A DNA stretch of 64,000 nt. Origin: Linyphia triangularis. Lineage: Eukaryota; Arthropoda; Arachnida; Araneae; Linyphiidae. Position numbers and translations under genes: made by a program. Below are positions 12,937-27,462 of the stretch, piece after piece (the stretch's first letter is position 1; the number at the start of each line of letters is the position of its first letter). The stretch covers positions 88,752,466-88,816,465 of the forward strand of contig OZ021729.1 of NCBI GenBank assembly GCA_963978545.1, in the 5' to 3' direction. The notes below the pieces were generated by a model. That model saw nothing but the letters and a program-made list of their open reading frames with translations, searched no databases and was not told where the DNA came from.

Positions 12937-13191
12937 AATAATTATTAATTGAATAGTCCCAAATGCGTTTTCAATGGGGGAATTTTTTTAACAAGTTCCA
13001 TACGATTAACAAGATCCATACGATTAACAAGATGAAAATTTAAAATGAAAATTTTTGAAAGTGCACTTTTTGCGACCAATTTTAGACCAACTTCTTATTT
13101 AGTGAGTGTTATAAAATTGGAATTGGAGATTCTCCTATATAATAGCTTTCATTTCCCCATCAGGGAAAGAATTTAAAAAAATTTCTTGTTT
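12937..13191 (+). repeat. Truncated satellite monomer with out-of-register junction
   Basis: This unit is only 255 bp. It begins like the monomer at 2606, stops after aatgggggaattttttt at about 12988, and resumes about 120 bases further along the unit as in 5200. At the joint an 18-base string, tccatacgattaacaaga, occurs twice in tandem (12997-13014 and 13015-13032), preceded by a short aacaagt string that fits neither parent. Confidence 0.85.
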
Positions 13192-16100
13192 AACAATAAT
13201 TCATTGAATAGTCCTAAATGAGTTTTCAATGGGGAAATATTTTTTGCATTATTTGGATTTTAAGTAGTAAAATTTCACTTCAATGACGATTTGAATGTAG
13301 AAATCGATTCGAATGATGATTTCTGTTACCCTTGTTGCAAAAAGATAGTAAAATTTTTAAAATATCGAAATGGGAATTTTTTCATAGGATTAACATGGGG
13401 AAAATTTAAAATGAAAATTTTTGAAAGTGCACTTTTTGGGACCAATTTTAGACGCACTTCTTATTTAGTGAGTGTTATAATATTGGAATTGGAGATTCTC
13501 CTATATAATAGCTTCCATTTCCCCATCAGGGAAAGAATTTAAAAATTGTTCTTGTTTAACAATGATTCATTGAATAGTCCCATATGCGTTTTCAATAGGG
13601 GATTTTTTTTTTGCATTAACTGGATTTTAAAGTAGTAAAATTTCACTTTAATGATGATTTGAATAAAGAAATCAATTCGGGTGAATATTTCTTTTAAACT
13701 AGTTGCAAAAAGATTGTAAAATTTTAAAAATTTCGAAATGTGAAATTTTCCATACGATTAGCATGCGGAAAAAAAAAAGAAATTTTTTGAAAGTGCACTT
13801 TTTGGGACCAACTTTAGACGCACTTCTTATTTAGTGAGTGTTATAAAATTGGAATTGGAGATTCTCCTATATAATAGCTTCCATTTCCCCATCAGGGAAA
13901 GAATTTAAAAATTGTTCTTGTTTAACAATGATTCATTGAATAGTCCCATATGCGTTTTCAATAGGGGATTTTTTTTTTGCATTAACTGGATTTTAAAGTA
14001 GTAAAATTTCACTTTAATGATGATTTGAATAAAGAAATCAATTCGGGTGAATATTTCTTTTAAACTAGTTGCAAAAAGATTGTAAAATTTTAAAAATTTC
14101 GAAATGTGAAATTTTCCATACGATTAGCATGCGGAAAAAAAAAAGAAATTTTTTGAAAGTGCACTTTTTGGGACCAACTTTAGACGCACTTCTTATTTAG
14201 TGAGTGTTATAAAATTGAAATTTGAGATTATCTTATATAAAACCTTCAATTTCGCTATCGGGAAAAAGTTTTGAAAATTTTATTTTTTTGACAATAATTC
14301 ATTGAATAGTCCCATATCCGTTTTCAATGGGGAATTTTTTTTTTTCATTATATGGATTTTAAAGTAGTAAAATTCCCTTTAATGATGATTTGAATGTATA
14401 AATAGAATCGGGTGATGATATCTGTTACCCTAGATGCAAAAAGATAGTAAAATTTTGAAAATATCGAAATGGGAAATTTTCTATACGATTAACATGGGGA
14501 AAATTTAAAATGAAAATTTTAGAAAGTGCACTTTTTGGGACCAATTTTAGACGCACTTCTTATTTAGTGAGTGTTATAAAATTGGAATTGGAGATTCTCC
14601 TATATAATAGCTTCCATTTCCCCATCAGGGAAAAAATTTAAAAATTGTTCTTGTTTAACAATAATTCATTCAATAGTCCCATATGCGTTTTCAATAGGGG
14701 ATTTTTTTTGCATTAAATGGATTTTAAAGTAGTAAAATTTCACTTCAATGATGATTTGAATGTGGAAATCGATTCGGGTGATGATTTTTGTTACCCTAGT
14801 TGTAAAAAGAATTTAAAATTTTTTAAATTTCGAAATGTGAAATTTTCCATACGATTAACATGGGGAAAATAAAAAATTAAAATTTTTGCAAAAGAACTAC
14901 TTGGGATAAACTTTAGACACACTTCTTATTTAGTGAGTGTTATAAAATTGGAATTGGAGATTCTCCTATATAATAGCTTCAACTTCAATATCAGGGAAAA
15001 AATTTAAAAATTTTTCCTTTTTAACAATAATTCATTGAATAATCCCCCATGCGTTTTCAATGGGGGAATATTTTTTGCATTAACTGGATTTTAATTAGTA
15101 AATTTTCACTTCAATGATGATTTGAAAGTGGAAATCGATTCGGGTGATGATTTTTGTTACCCTAGTTGTAAAAAGAATTTAAAATTTTGAAAATTTCGAA
15201 ATGTGAAATTTTCCATACGATTAACATGGGGAAAATTTAAAATGAAAATTTTAGAAAGTGCACTTTTTGGGACCAATTTTAGACGCACTTCTTATTTAGT
15301 GAGTGTTATAAAATTAGAATTGGAGATTCTCCTATATAATAGCTTCCATTTCCCCATCAGGGAAAGAATTTAAAAAAAATTCTTGTTTAACAATAATTCA
15401 TTGAATAGTCCTTAATGAGTTTTCAATGGGAATTTTTTTTTTTTTTACTTTAACTGGAATTTAAGTAGTAAAATTCCACTTCAATGACGATTTGAATGTG
15501 GAAATCGATTCGAGTGATGATTTCTGTTAACCTAGTTGCAAAAAGTTTTAAAAATTTAAAAATTTCGAAATGTGAAATTTTCCATCCGATTAACATGGGG
15601 AAAATTTAAAATTATATTTTTTGAAAAAGAACTACTTGGGATAAACTTTAGACACACTTCTTATTTAGTGAGTGTTATAAAATTGGAATTGGAGATTCTC
15701 CTATATAATAGCTTCAACTTCACCATTAGGGAAAAATTAAAAAAAATTTCCTTTTTTAACAATAATTCATTGAATAGTCCCCCATGCGTTTTCAATGGGG
15801 GAATATTTTTTGCATTAACTGGATTTTAAAGTAGTAAAATTTCACTTCAATGATTATTTGAATGTGGAAGTCGATTCGAGTGATGATTTCTGTTAACCTA
15901 GTTGCAAAAAAATAGTAAAATTTTGAAAATTTCGAAATGTGAAATTTTCCATACAATTAACATGGGGAAAATAAAAAATTAAAATTTTGGAAAAGATCTT
16001 TTTGGGACCAATTTTAGACGCACTTCTTATTTAGTGAGTGTTATAAAATTGGAATTGGAGATTCTCCTATATAATAGATTCAATTTCAACTTCTGGAAAA

Positions 16101-16925
16101 AATTTTGAAAATTTTTCTTGTTTACTAATAATTCATTGAATAGTCCCCCATGCGTTTTCAATGGGAAATTTTTATTTTTTTATACATTAACTGGAGTTTA
16201 AGTAGTAAATTTTCACTTCAATGATGATTTGAATGTGGAAATCGATTCGGGTGATGATTTCTGTTACCTTTGTTGCAAAAAGATAGTAAAATTTTGAAAA
16301 TTTCGAAATGGGTAATTTTCCATACTATTTACATGGGGAAAATTTAAAATGAAATTTTTTGAAAGTGCACTTTTTGGGACCAATTTTAGACCCACTTCTT
16401 ATTTAGTGAGTGTTATAAAATTGGAATTGGAGATTCTCCTATATAATAGCTTCCATTTCCCCATCAGGGAAAGAATTTAAAAAAAATTCTTGTTTAACAA
16501 TAATTCATTGAATAGTCCCCCATGCGTTTTCAATGGGGAAATATTTTTTGCATTATTTGGATTTTAAGTAGTAAAATTTCACTTCAATGACGATTTGAAT
16601 GTAGAAATCGATTCGAGTGATGATTTCTGTTACCCTTGTTGCAAAAAGATAGTAAAATTTTTAAAATATCGAAATGGGAATTTTTCCATAGGATTAACAT
16701 GGGGAAAATTTAAAATGAAAATTTTTGAAAGTGCACTTTTTGGGACCAATTTTAGACGCACTTCTTATTTAGTGAGTGTTATAAAATTGGAATTGGAGAT
16801 TCTCCTATATAATAGCTTCCATTTCCCCATCAGGGAAAGAATTTAAAAATTGTTCTTGTTTAACAATGATTCATTGAATAGTCCCATATGCGTTTCCAAT
16901 AGGGGATTTTTTTTTGTTGCATTAA

Positions 16926-17649
16926 GGTGTATGTATACACTAGAACATTTTTTTTTAATTCTGAGTTTAAAAATACAATTCCTTTTTACATTGGTTAGAA
17001 AGTATATGATTGAAATCATTTCATAAAAAAAATTCAAATTTCGGCAATTGTTAATTTGTTAATTAAGCTTTGATTAGATAATTAGTACCCTTTTCAAACA
17101 ATGATATATCACATTCTAATTTACTTAGAAACGAAATTTTACTTGGAAACGATTCGAAATATTATTCTTAATGTTTTGAAACTCAATTAAGTGTCTTATA
17201 TAGAATAGATTTTTTTTTACAATTTATTTTGTGTGAAAACATGAAACAAATCAATATTTTCAAGGAATTCTAAGCTTTAAAAATCCCTAAAAAATCAATT
17301 TCTCGACCAATTTTATATAATTGAGTTTCAAAACATCTAACATATTATGTAGATTACTAGGATATAAAAGAATTTCAATTGAATATTTTGTTGTTGAATT
17401 ATCATTGTTTGAATAAAGCGTGACATAATCAAAATGCAGTTCGTCAGAAAACAGGTTTAAAGCTTTAAAAACGTGGTATTTAACAGGGGAAGTACCTACC
17501 AGTAATTAATTGTAACATAAAAACTATTAAGGATATTTTCAAAAGTTTTGTATTGTTTGAAAGCTAAAATATCAGAGAATATTAAGATATAATAATAAAA
17601 AAATTAATATTCTTATCGATTTTCGTGAATTGTAGGGTATACGTACACC
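16926..17649. mobile_element. 724-bp TTAA-flanked element with terminal inverted repeats
   Basis: The monomer starting at 16862 is interrupted between gttgcattaa and atggatttt. TTAA flanks both ends (16922-16925 and 17650-17653), while the paralogous monomer has a single TTAA at 25553-25556. The ends are inverted repeats: GGTGTATGTATACAC on the left, and GGTGTACGTATACCC when the right end is reverse-complemented. An internal 18-base inverted pair, atgttttgaaactcaatt at 17171-17188 and its complement at 17319-17336, adds secondary structure. No long open frame exists, so it is non-autonomous. TTAA target choice with precise duplication is typical of piggyBac-type transposases; the family assignment is inference because the termini do not match a piggyBac end I know. 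Confidence 0.88.
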
Positions 17650-20600
17650 TTAAATGGATTTTAAAGTAGTAAAATTTCACTTCAATGATGATTTGAATGT
17701 GGAAATCGATTCGGGTGATGATTTTTGTTACTCTAGTTGTAAAAAGAATTTAAAATTTTTAAAATTTCGAAATGTGAAATTTTCCATACGATTAACGTGG
17801 GGAAAATAAAAAATTAAAATTTTTGCAAAAGAACTACTTGGGATAAACTTTACACACACTTCTTATTTAGTGAGTGTTATAAAATTGGAATTGGAAATTC
17901 TCCTATATAATAGCTTCAACATCACGATCAGGGAAAAAATTTATAAAATTTTCCTTTTTAACAATAATTCATTGAATAGTCCCCCATGCGTTTTCAATGG
18001 GGGAATATTTTTTGCATTAACTGGATTTTAATTAGTAAATTTTCACTTCAATGATGATTTGAATGTGGAAATAGATTCGGGTGATGATTTCTGTTACCTT
18101 AGATGCAAAAAGATAGTAAAATTTTGAAAATTTCGAAATGTGAAATTTTCCATACGATTAACATGGGGAAAATAAAAAATTAAAATTTTGGAAAAAGAAC
18201 TACTTGGGATAAACTTTAGAGACACCTAGTATTTAGTGAGTGTTATAAAATTGGAATTGGAGATTCTCCTATATAATAGCTTCAACTTCACCATCAGGGA
18301 AAAAATTTTAAAAGATTTCCTTTTTTAACAATAATTCATTGAATAGTCCCCAATGCGTTTTCAATGAAGGGAATATTTTTTACATTAACTGTATTTTAAT
18401 TAGAAAAATTTCACTTCAATGATGATTTGAATGTGGAAATAGATTCGGGTGATGATTTCTGTTACCTTAAATGCAAAAAGATAGTAAAATTTTGAAAATT
18501 TCGAAATGTGAAATTTTCCATACGATTAACATGGGGAAAATAAAAAATTAAAATTTTTGAAAAAGAACTTTTTGGGATAAACTTTAGACACACTTCTTAT
18601 TTAGTGAGAGTTATAAAATTTGAATTCGATATTCTCCTATATAATAGCTTCAACTTCACCATCAGGGAAAAAATTAAAAAAAATTTCCATTTTTAACAAT
18701 AATTCATCGAATAGTCCTATATGCGTTTTCAATGGGGACATTATTATTTGTGCAATATCTGGATTTTAAGTAGTAAAATTTCACTTCAATGACGATTTGA
18801 ATGTGGAAATCGATTCGAGGGATGATTTCTGTTAACCTAGTTGCAAAAAGATTTTAAAAATTTAAAAATTTCGAAATGTGAAATTTTCCATACGATTAAC
18901 ATGGGGAAAATTTAAAATGAAAATTTTAGAAAGTGCACTTTTTGGGACAATTTTAGACGCATTTCTTATTTAGTGAGTGTTATAAAATTGGAATTGGAGA
19001 TTCTCCTATATAATAGCTAACATTTCCCCCATCAGGGAAAGAATTTAAAAAAATTTATTGTTTAACAATAATTCATTGAATAGTCCCATATGCGTTTTCA
19101 ATAGGGGATTTTTTTTTTTTGCATTAACTGGATTTTAAAGTAGTAAAATTTCACTTCAATGATGATTTGAATGTGGAAATCGATTCGGGTGATGATTTTT
19201 GTTACTCTAGTTGTAAAAAGAATTTAAAATTTTTAAAATTTCGAAATGTGAAATTTTCCATACGATTAACATGGGGAAAATAAAAAATTAAAATTTTTGC
19301 AAAAGATCTACTTGGGATAAACTTTACACACACTTCTTATTTAGTGAGTGTTATAAAATTGGAATTGGAAATTCTCCTATATAATAGCTTCAACATCACG
19401 ATCAGGGAAAAAATTTAAAAATTTTTCCTTTTTAACAATAATTCATTGAATAGTCCCCCATGCGTTTTCAATGGGGGAATATTTTTTGCATTTACTGGAT
19501 TTTAATTAGTAAATTTTCACTTCAATGATGATTTGAAAGTGGAAATCGATTCGGGTGATGATTTCTGTTACCTTAGATGCAAAAAGATAGTAAAATTCTG
19601 AAAATTTCGAAATGTGAAATTTTCCATACGATTAACATGGGGAAAATAAAAAATTAAAATTTTTGAAAAAGAACTTTTTGGGATAAACTTTATACACACT
19701 TCTTATTTAGTGAGAGTTATAAAATTGGAATTCGATATTCTCCTATATAATAGCTTCCACTTCAGTATCAGGGAAAAAATTTAAAAAAATTTCCATTTTT
19801 AACAATAATTCATCGAATAGTCCTATATGCGTTTTCAATGGGGACATTTTTTTGTGTGCAATATCTGGATTTTAAGTAGTAAAATTCCCTTTAATGATGA
19901 TTTGAATGTATAAATCGATTCGGGTGATGATATCTGTTACCCTAGATGCAAAAAGATAGTAAAATTTTGAAAATATCGAAATGGGAAATTTTCTATACGA
20001 TTAACATGGGGAAAATTAAAATGAAAATTTTTGAAAGTGCACTTTTTGGGACCAATTTTAGACGCACTTCTTATTTAGTGAGTGTTATAAAATTAGAATT
20101 GGAGATTCTCCTATATAATAGCTTCATTTTCGCCGTCTTGAAAAAATTTTGATAATTTTTTTTGTTTAACAATAATTCATTGAATTCCCCCATGCGTTTT
20201 CAATGGGGGAATATTTTTTGCATTAACTGGATTTTAAGTAGTAACATTTCACTTCGATGACGATTTGAATGTGGAAGTCGATTCGGGTGATGATTTCTGT
20301 TACCCTTGTTGCAAAAAGATAGTAAAATTTTGAAAATTTCGAAATGGGAAATTTTCCATACTATTTACATGGGGAAAATTTAAAATGAAAATTTTTGAAA
20401 GTGCACTTTTTGGAAACAATTTTAGACCAACTTCTTATTTAGTGGGCGTTATAAAATTAGGATTGGAGATTCTCCTATATAATAGCTTCCATTTCCCCAT
20501 CAGGAAAAGAATTTAAAAAAATTTCTTGTTTAACAATAATTCATTGAATAGTCCTAAATGAGTTTTCAATGGGGAAATATTTTTTGCATTATTTGGATTT

Positions 20601-21476
20601 TAAGTAGTAAAATTTCACTTCAATGACGATTTGAATGTAGAAATCGATTCGAGTGATGATTTCTGTTACCCTTGTTGCAAAAAGATAGTAAAATTTTTAA
20701 AATATTGAAATGGGAATTTTTCCATAGGATTAACATGGGGAAAATTTAAAATGAAAATGTTTGAAAGTGCACTTTTTGGGACCAATTTTAGACGCATTTC
20801 TTATTTAGTGAGTGTTATAAAATTGGAATTGGAGATTCTCCTATATAATAGCTTCCATTTCCCCATCAGGGAAAGAATTTAAAAATTGTTCTTGTTTAAC
20901 AATAATTCATTGAATAGTCCCATATGCGTTTTCAATAGGGGATTTTTTTTTTGCATTAACTGGATTTTAAAGTAGTAAAATTTCACTTTAATGATGATTT
21001 GAATAAAGAAATCAATTCGGGTGAATATTTCTTTTAAACTAGTTGCAAAAAGATTGTAAAATTTTAAAAATTTCGAAATGTGAAATTTTCCATACGATTA
21101 GCATGCGGAAAAAAAAAAGAAATTTTTTGAAAGTGCACTTTTTGGGACCAACTTTAGACGCACTTCTTATTTAGTGAGTGTTATAAAATTGAAATTTGAG
21201 ATTATCTTATATAAAACCTTCAATTTCGCTATCGGGAAAAAGTTTTGAAAATTTTTTTTTTTTGACAATAATTCATTGAATAGTCCCATATCCGTTTTCA
21301 ATGGGGAATTTTTTTTTTTTTCATTATATGGATTTTAATGTAGTAAAATTTCACTTCAATGATTATTTGAATGTGGAAGTCGATTCGAGTGATGATTTCT
21401 GTTACCTTAGATGCAAAAAGATAGTAAAATTTTGAAAATTTCGAAATGGGAAATTTTCCATACTATTTACATGGGG

Positions 21477-21652
21477 TTGGTTGTTTTCAGATTATCTGGC
21501 GCCGTCAGCAACACGAGGGCTATAATGCGCCGAAACATTCGTCATTAGACAAGCCAACATACATTTACAAACACCCATGCCTACACGGGACTCGAACCCG
21601 CAACCTCGCGGTCTAGAGGCTAGCACCCTAACCACTATACCGTTTGGTCGGC
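21477..21652 (-). mobile_element. tRNA-derived SINE in satellite, copy 3
   Basis: Identical in structure to copy 2 and lying in a block copied from it at offset 12591. Target duplications are at 21463-21476 and 21653-21666. B box intact. Confidence 0.92.
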
Positions 21653-24600
21653 CTATTTACATGGGGAAAATTTAAAAGGAAAATTTTTGAAAGTGCACTT
21701 TTTGGGACCAATTTTAGACGCATTTCTGATTTAGTGAGTGTTATAAAATTGGAATTGCAGATTCTCCTATATAATACCTTCAATTTCACCATCGGGAAAA
21801 ATTTTTGAAAATTTTTCTTTTTTAACAATAATTAATTGAATAGTCCCAAATGCGTTTTCAATGGGGGAATATTTTTTGCATTAACTGGATTTTAATTAGT
21901 AAATTTTCACTTCAATGATTATTTGAATGTGGAAATCGATTCGGGTGATGATTTTTGTTATCCTAGTTGCAAAAAAATAGTAAAATTTAGAAAATTTATT
22001 AAAGTGAAATTTTCCATACGATTAACATGGGGAAAATTTAAAATGAAATTTTTTGAAAGTGCACTTTTTGGGACCAATTTTAGACGCACTTCTTATTTAG
22101 TGAGTGTTATAAAATTGGAATTGGAGATTCTCCTATATAATAGCTTCCATTTCCCCATCAGGGAAAGAATTTAAAAATTGTTCTTGTTTAACAATAATTC
22201 ATTGAATAGTCCCATATGCGTTTTCAATAGGGGATTTTTTTTGCATTAAATGGATTTTAAAGTAGTAAAATTTCACTTCAATGATGATTTGAATGTGGAA
22301 ATCGATTCGGGTGATGATTTTTGTTACCCTAGTTGTAAAAAGAATTTAAAATTTTTTAAATTTCGAAATGTGAAATTTTCCATACGATTAACATTTGGAA
22401 AATAAAAAATTAAAATTTTTGCAAAAGAACTACTTGGGATAAACTTTAGACACACTTCTTATTTAGTGAGTGTTATAAAATTGGAATTGGAGATTCTCCT
22501 ATATAATAGCTTCAACTTCACGATCAGGGAAAAAATTTAAAAAATTTTCCTTTTTAACAATAATTCATTGAATAGTCCCCCATGCGTTTTCAATGGGGGA
22601 ATATTTTTTGCATTAACTGGATTTTAATTAGTAAATTTTCACTTCAATGATGATTTGAAAGTGGAAATCGATTCGGGTGATGATTTTTGTTATCCTAGTT
22701 GCAAAAAAATAGTAAAATTTAGAAAATTTATTAAAGTGAAATTTTCCATACGATTAACATGGGGAAAATTTAAAATGAAAATTTTTGAAAGTGCACTTTT
22801 TGGGACCAATTTTAGACGCACTTCTTATTTAGTGAGTGTTGTAAAATTGGAATTGGAGATTCTCCTATATAATAGCTTCAACTTCACGATCAGGGAAAAA
22901 ATTAAAAAAAATTTCCTTTTTAACAATAATTTATTGAATAGTCCCCCATGCGTTTTCAATGGGGGAATATTTTTTGCATTAACTGGATTTTAATTAGTAA
23001 AATTTCACTTCAATGATGATTTGAAAGTGGAAATCGATTCGGGTGATGATTTCTGTTACCTTAGATGCAAAAAGATAGTAAAATTTTGAAAATTTCGAAA
23101 TGTGAAATTTTCCATACGATTAACATAGGGAAAATAAAAAATTAAAATTCTTGAAAAAGAACTTTTTGGGATAAACTTTAGACACACTTCTTATTTAGTG
23201 AGAGTTATAAAATTGGAATTCGATATTCTCCTATATAATAGCTTCAACTTCACCATCAGGGAAAAAATTAAAAAAAATTTCCATTTTTAACAATAATTCA
23301 TCGAATAGTCCTATATGCGTTTTCAATGAGGACATTTTTTTGTGTGCAATATCTGGATTTTAAGTAGTAAAATTCCCTTTAATGATGATTTGAATGTATA
23401 AATAGAATCGGGTGATGATATCTGTTACCCTAGATGCAAAAAGATGGTAAAATTTTGAAAATATCGAAATGGGAAATTTTCTATACGATTAACATGGGGA
23501 AAATTTAAAATGAAAATTTTAGAAAGTGCACTTTTTGGGACCAATTTTAGACGCACTTCTTATTTAGTGAGTGTTATAAAATTGGAATTGGAGATTCTCC
23601 TATATAATAGCTTCAACTTCACGATCAGGGAAAAAATTTAAAAAATTTTCCTTTTTAACAATAATTCATTGAATAGTCCCCCATGCGTTTTCAATGGGGG
23701 AATATTTTTTGCATTAACTGGATTTTAATTAGTAAATTTTCACTTCAATGATGATTTGAAAGTGGAAATCGATTCGGGTGATGATTTCTGTTACCTTAGA
23801 TGCAAAAAGATAGTAAAATTTTGAAAATTTCGAAATGTGAAATTTTCCATACGATTAACATGGGGAAAATAAAAAATTAAAATTTTGGAAAAAGAACTAC
23901 TTGGGATAAACTTTAGACACACTTCTTATTTAGTGAGTGTTATAAAATTGGAATTGGAGATTCTCCTATATAATAGCTTCAACTTCACCATTAGGGAAAA
24001 ATTTAAAAAAATTTCCTTTTTTAACAATAATTCATTGAATAGTCCCCCATGTGTTTTCAATGGGGGAATATTTTTTGCATTAACTGGATTTTAAAGTAGT
24101 AAAATTTCACTTCAATGATTACTTGAATGTGGAAGTCGATTCGGGTGATGATTTTTGTTAGCCTAGTTGCAAAAAAATAGTAAAATTTTGAAAATTTCGA
24201 AATGTGAAATTTTCCTTACAATTAACATGGGGAAAATAAAAAATTAAAATTTTGGAAAAGAACTTATTGGGACCAATTTTAGACGCACTTCTTATTTAGT
24301 GAGTGTTATAAAATTGGAATTGGAGATTCTCCTATATAATAGATTCAATTTCAACTTCTGGAAAAAATTTTGAAAATTTTTCTTGTTTAACAATAATTCA
24401 TTGAATAGTCCCCCATGCGTTTTCAATGGGAAATTTTTATTTTTTTATACATTAACTGGAGTTTAAGTAGTAAAATTTCACTTCAATGACGATTTGAATG
24501 TGGAAATCGATTCGAGTGATGATTTCTGTTAACCTAGTTGCAAAAATATATTAAAAATTTAAAAATTTCGAAATGTTAAATTTTCCATACGATTAACATG

Positions 24601-25126
24601 ATGAAAATTTAAAATGAAAATTTTAGAAAGTGCACTTTTTGGGACCAATTTTAGACGCACTTCTTATTTAGTGAGTGTTATAAAATTGGAATTGGAGATT
24701 CTCCTATATAATAGCTTCCATTTCAACTTCAGGAAAAAATTTTGATAATTTTTCTTGTTTAACAATAATTCATTGAATAGTCCCCCATGTGTTTTCAATG
24801 GGGGAATATTTTTTGCATTAACTGGATTTTAATTAGTAAATTTTCACTTCAATGATGATTTGAATGTGGAAATCGATTCGGGTGATGATTTCTGTTACCC
24901 TTGTTGCAAAAAGATAGTAAAATTTTGAAAATTTCGAAATGGGAAATTTTCCATACTATTTACATGGGGAAAATTTAAAATGAAAATTTTTGAAAGTGCA
25001 CTTTTTGGGACCAATTTTAGACCCACTTCTTATTTAGTGAGTGTTATAAAATTGGAATTGGAGATTCTCCTATATAATTGCTTCCATTTCCCCATCAGGG
25101 AAAGAATTTAAAAAAAATTCTTGTTT

Positions 25127-27462
25127 AACAATAATTCATTGAATAGTCCTTTATGAGTTTTCAATGGGGAAATATTTTTTGCATTATTTGGATTTTAAGT
25201 AGTAAAATTTCACTTCAATGACGATTTGAATGTAGAAATCGATTCGAGTGATGATTTCTGTTACCCTTGTTGCAAAAAGATAGTAAAATTTTTAAAATAT
25301 CGAAATGGGAATTTTTCCATAGGATTAACATGGGGAAAATTTAAAATGAAAATTTTTGAAAGTGCACTTTTTGGGACCAATTTTAGACGCACTTCTTATT
25401 TAGTGAGTGTTATAAAATTGGAATTGGAGATTCTCCTATATAATAGCTTCCATTTCCCCATCAGGGAAAGAATTTAAAAATTGTTCTTGTTTAACAATGA
25501 TTCATTGAATAGTCCCATATGCGTTTCCAATAGGGGATTTTTTTTTGTTGCATTAAATGGATTTTAAAGTAGTAAAATTTCACTTCAATGATGATTTGAA
25601 TGTGGAAATCAATTCGGGTGATGATTTTTGTTACTCTAGTTGTAAAAAGAATTTAAAATTTTTAAAATTTCGAAATGTGAAATTTTCCATACGATTAACA
25701 TGGGGAAAATAAAAAATTAAAATTTTTGCAAAAGAACTACTTGGGATAAACTTTACACACACTTCTTATTTAGTGAGTGTTATAAAATTGGAATTGGAAA
25801 TTCTCCTATATAATAGCTTCAACATCACGATCAGGGAAAAAATTTAAAAAATGTTCCTTTTTAACAATAATTCATTGAATAGTCCCCCATGCGTTTTCAA
25901 TGGGGGAATATTTTTTGCATTAACTGGATTTTAATTAGTAAATTTTCACTTCAATGATGATTTGAATGTGGAAATAGATTCGGGTGATGATTTCTGTTAC
26001 CTTAGATGCAAAAAGATAGTAAAATTTTGAAAATTTCGAAATGTGAAATTTTCCATACGATTAACATGGGGAAAATAAAAAATTAAAATTTTGGAAAAAG
26101 AACTACTTGGGATAAACTTTAGAGACACCTAGTATTTAGTGAGTGTTATAAAATTGGAATTGGAGATTCTCCTATATAATAGCTTCAACTTCACCATCAG
26201 GGAAAAAATTTTAAAAGATTTCCTTTTTTAACAATAATTCATTGAATAGTCCACAATGCGTTTTCAATGAAGGGAATATTTTTTACATTAACTGTATTTT
26301 AATTAGAAAAATTTCACTTCAATGATGATTTGAATGTGGAAATAGATTCGGGTGATGATTTCTGTTACCTTAAATGCAAAAAGATAGTAAAATTTTGAAA
26401 ATTTCGAAATGTGAAATTTTCCATACGATTAACATGGGGAAAATAAAAAATTAAAATTTTTGAAAAAGAACTTTTTGGGATAAACTTTAGACACACTTCT
26501 TATTTAGTGAGAGTTATAAAATTTGAATTCGATATTCTCCTATATAATAGCTTCAACTTCAACATCAGGGAAAAAATTTAAAAAAATTTCAATTTTTAAC
26601 AATAATTCATCGAATAGTCCTATATGCGTTTTCAATGGGGACATTATTATTTGTGCAATATCTGGATTTTAAGTAGTAAAATTTCACTTCAATGACGATT
26701 TGAATGTGGAAATCGATTCGAGGGATGATTTCTGTTAACCTAGTTGCAAAAAGATTTTAAAAATTTAAAAATTTCGAAATGTGAAATTTTCCATACGATT
26801 AACATGGGGAAAATTTAAAATGAAAATTTTAGAAAGTGCACTTTTTGGGACAATTTTAGACGCATTTCTTATTTAGTGAGTGTTATAAAATTGGTATTGG
26901 AGATTCTCCTATATAATAGCTAACATTTCCCCCATCAGGGAAAGAATTTAAAAAAATTTATTGTTTAACAATAATTCATTGAAAAGTCCCATATGCGTTT
27001 TCAATAGGGGATTTTTTTTTTTGCATTAACTGGATTTTAAAGTAGTAAAATTTCACTTCAATGATGATTTGAATGTGGAAATCGATTCGGGTGATGATTT
27101 TTGTTACTCTAGTTGTAAAAAGAATTTAAAATTTTTAAAATTTCGAAATGTGAAATTTTCCATACGATTAACATGGGGAAAATAAAAAATTAAAATTTTT
27201 GCAAAAGATCTAATTGGGATAAACTTTACACACACTTCTTATTTAGTGAGTGTTATAAAATTGGAATTGGAAATTCTCCTATATAATAGCTTCAACATCA
27301 CGATCAGGGAAAAAATTTAAAAATTTTTCCTTTTTAACAATAATTCATTGAATAGTCCCCCATGCGTTTTCAATGGGGGAATATTTTTTGCATTTACTGG
27401 ATTTTAATTAGTAAATTTTCACTTCAATGATGATTTGAAAGTGGAAATCGATTCGGGTGATG
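25127..27462 (+). repeat. Paralogue of 16496-19560 lacking the TTAA element
   Basis: Left of the insertion point the offset is 8631, and right of it 7903. The difference of 728 equals the 724-bp element plus a 4-bp target duplication. Shared rare variants include gacacctagtatttag (18231 and 26134) and actgtattttaattag (18389 and 26291). Further left, 15570-16200 matches 23835-24465 at offset 8265, one monomer less. Confidence 0.83.

Larger units (their letters stand above)
10348..20167 (+). repeat. Satellite block 2, monomers 28-52
   Basis: Monomer starts: 10348, 10715, 11083, 11456, 11828, 12198, 12571, 12937 (truncated), 13192, 13558, 13924, 14290, 14657, 15023, 15389, 15758, 16124, 16496, 16862 (TTAA element), 17960, 18327, 18695, 19064, 19434, 19801. 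The first part copies block 1 from its beginning. After the broken monomer at 12937 the sequence switches to a copy of 5200-6390. Confidence 0.9.

Noticed and set aside
22655..22993. The 112-codon frame at 22655-22993, and a similar one at 42022-42360, as a gene
   Set aside because: These frames simply read through one monomer into the next, where a stop was lost by local changes. Neighbouring copies have the stop.
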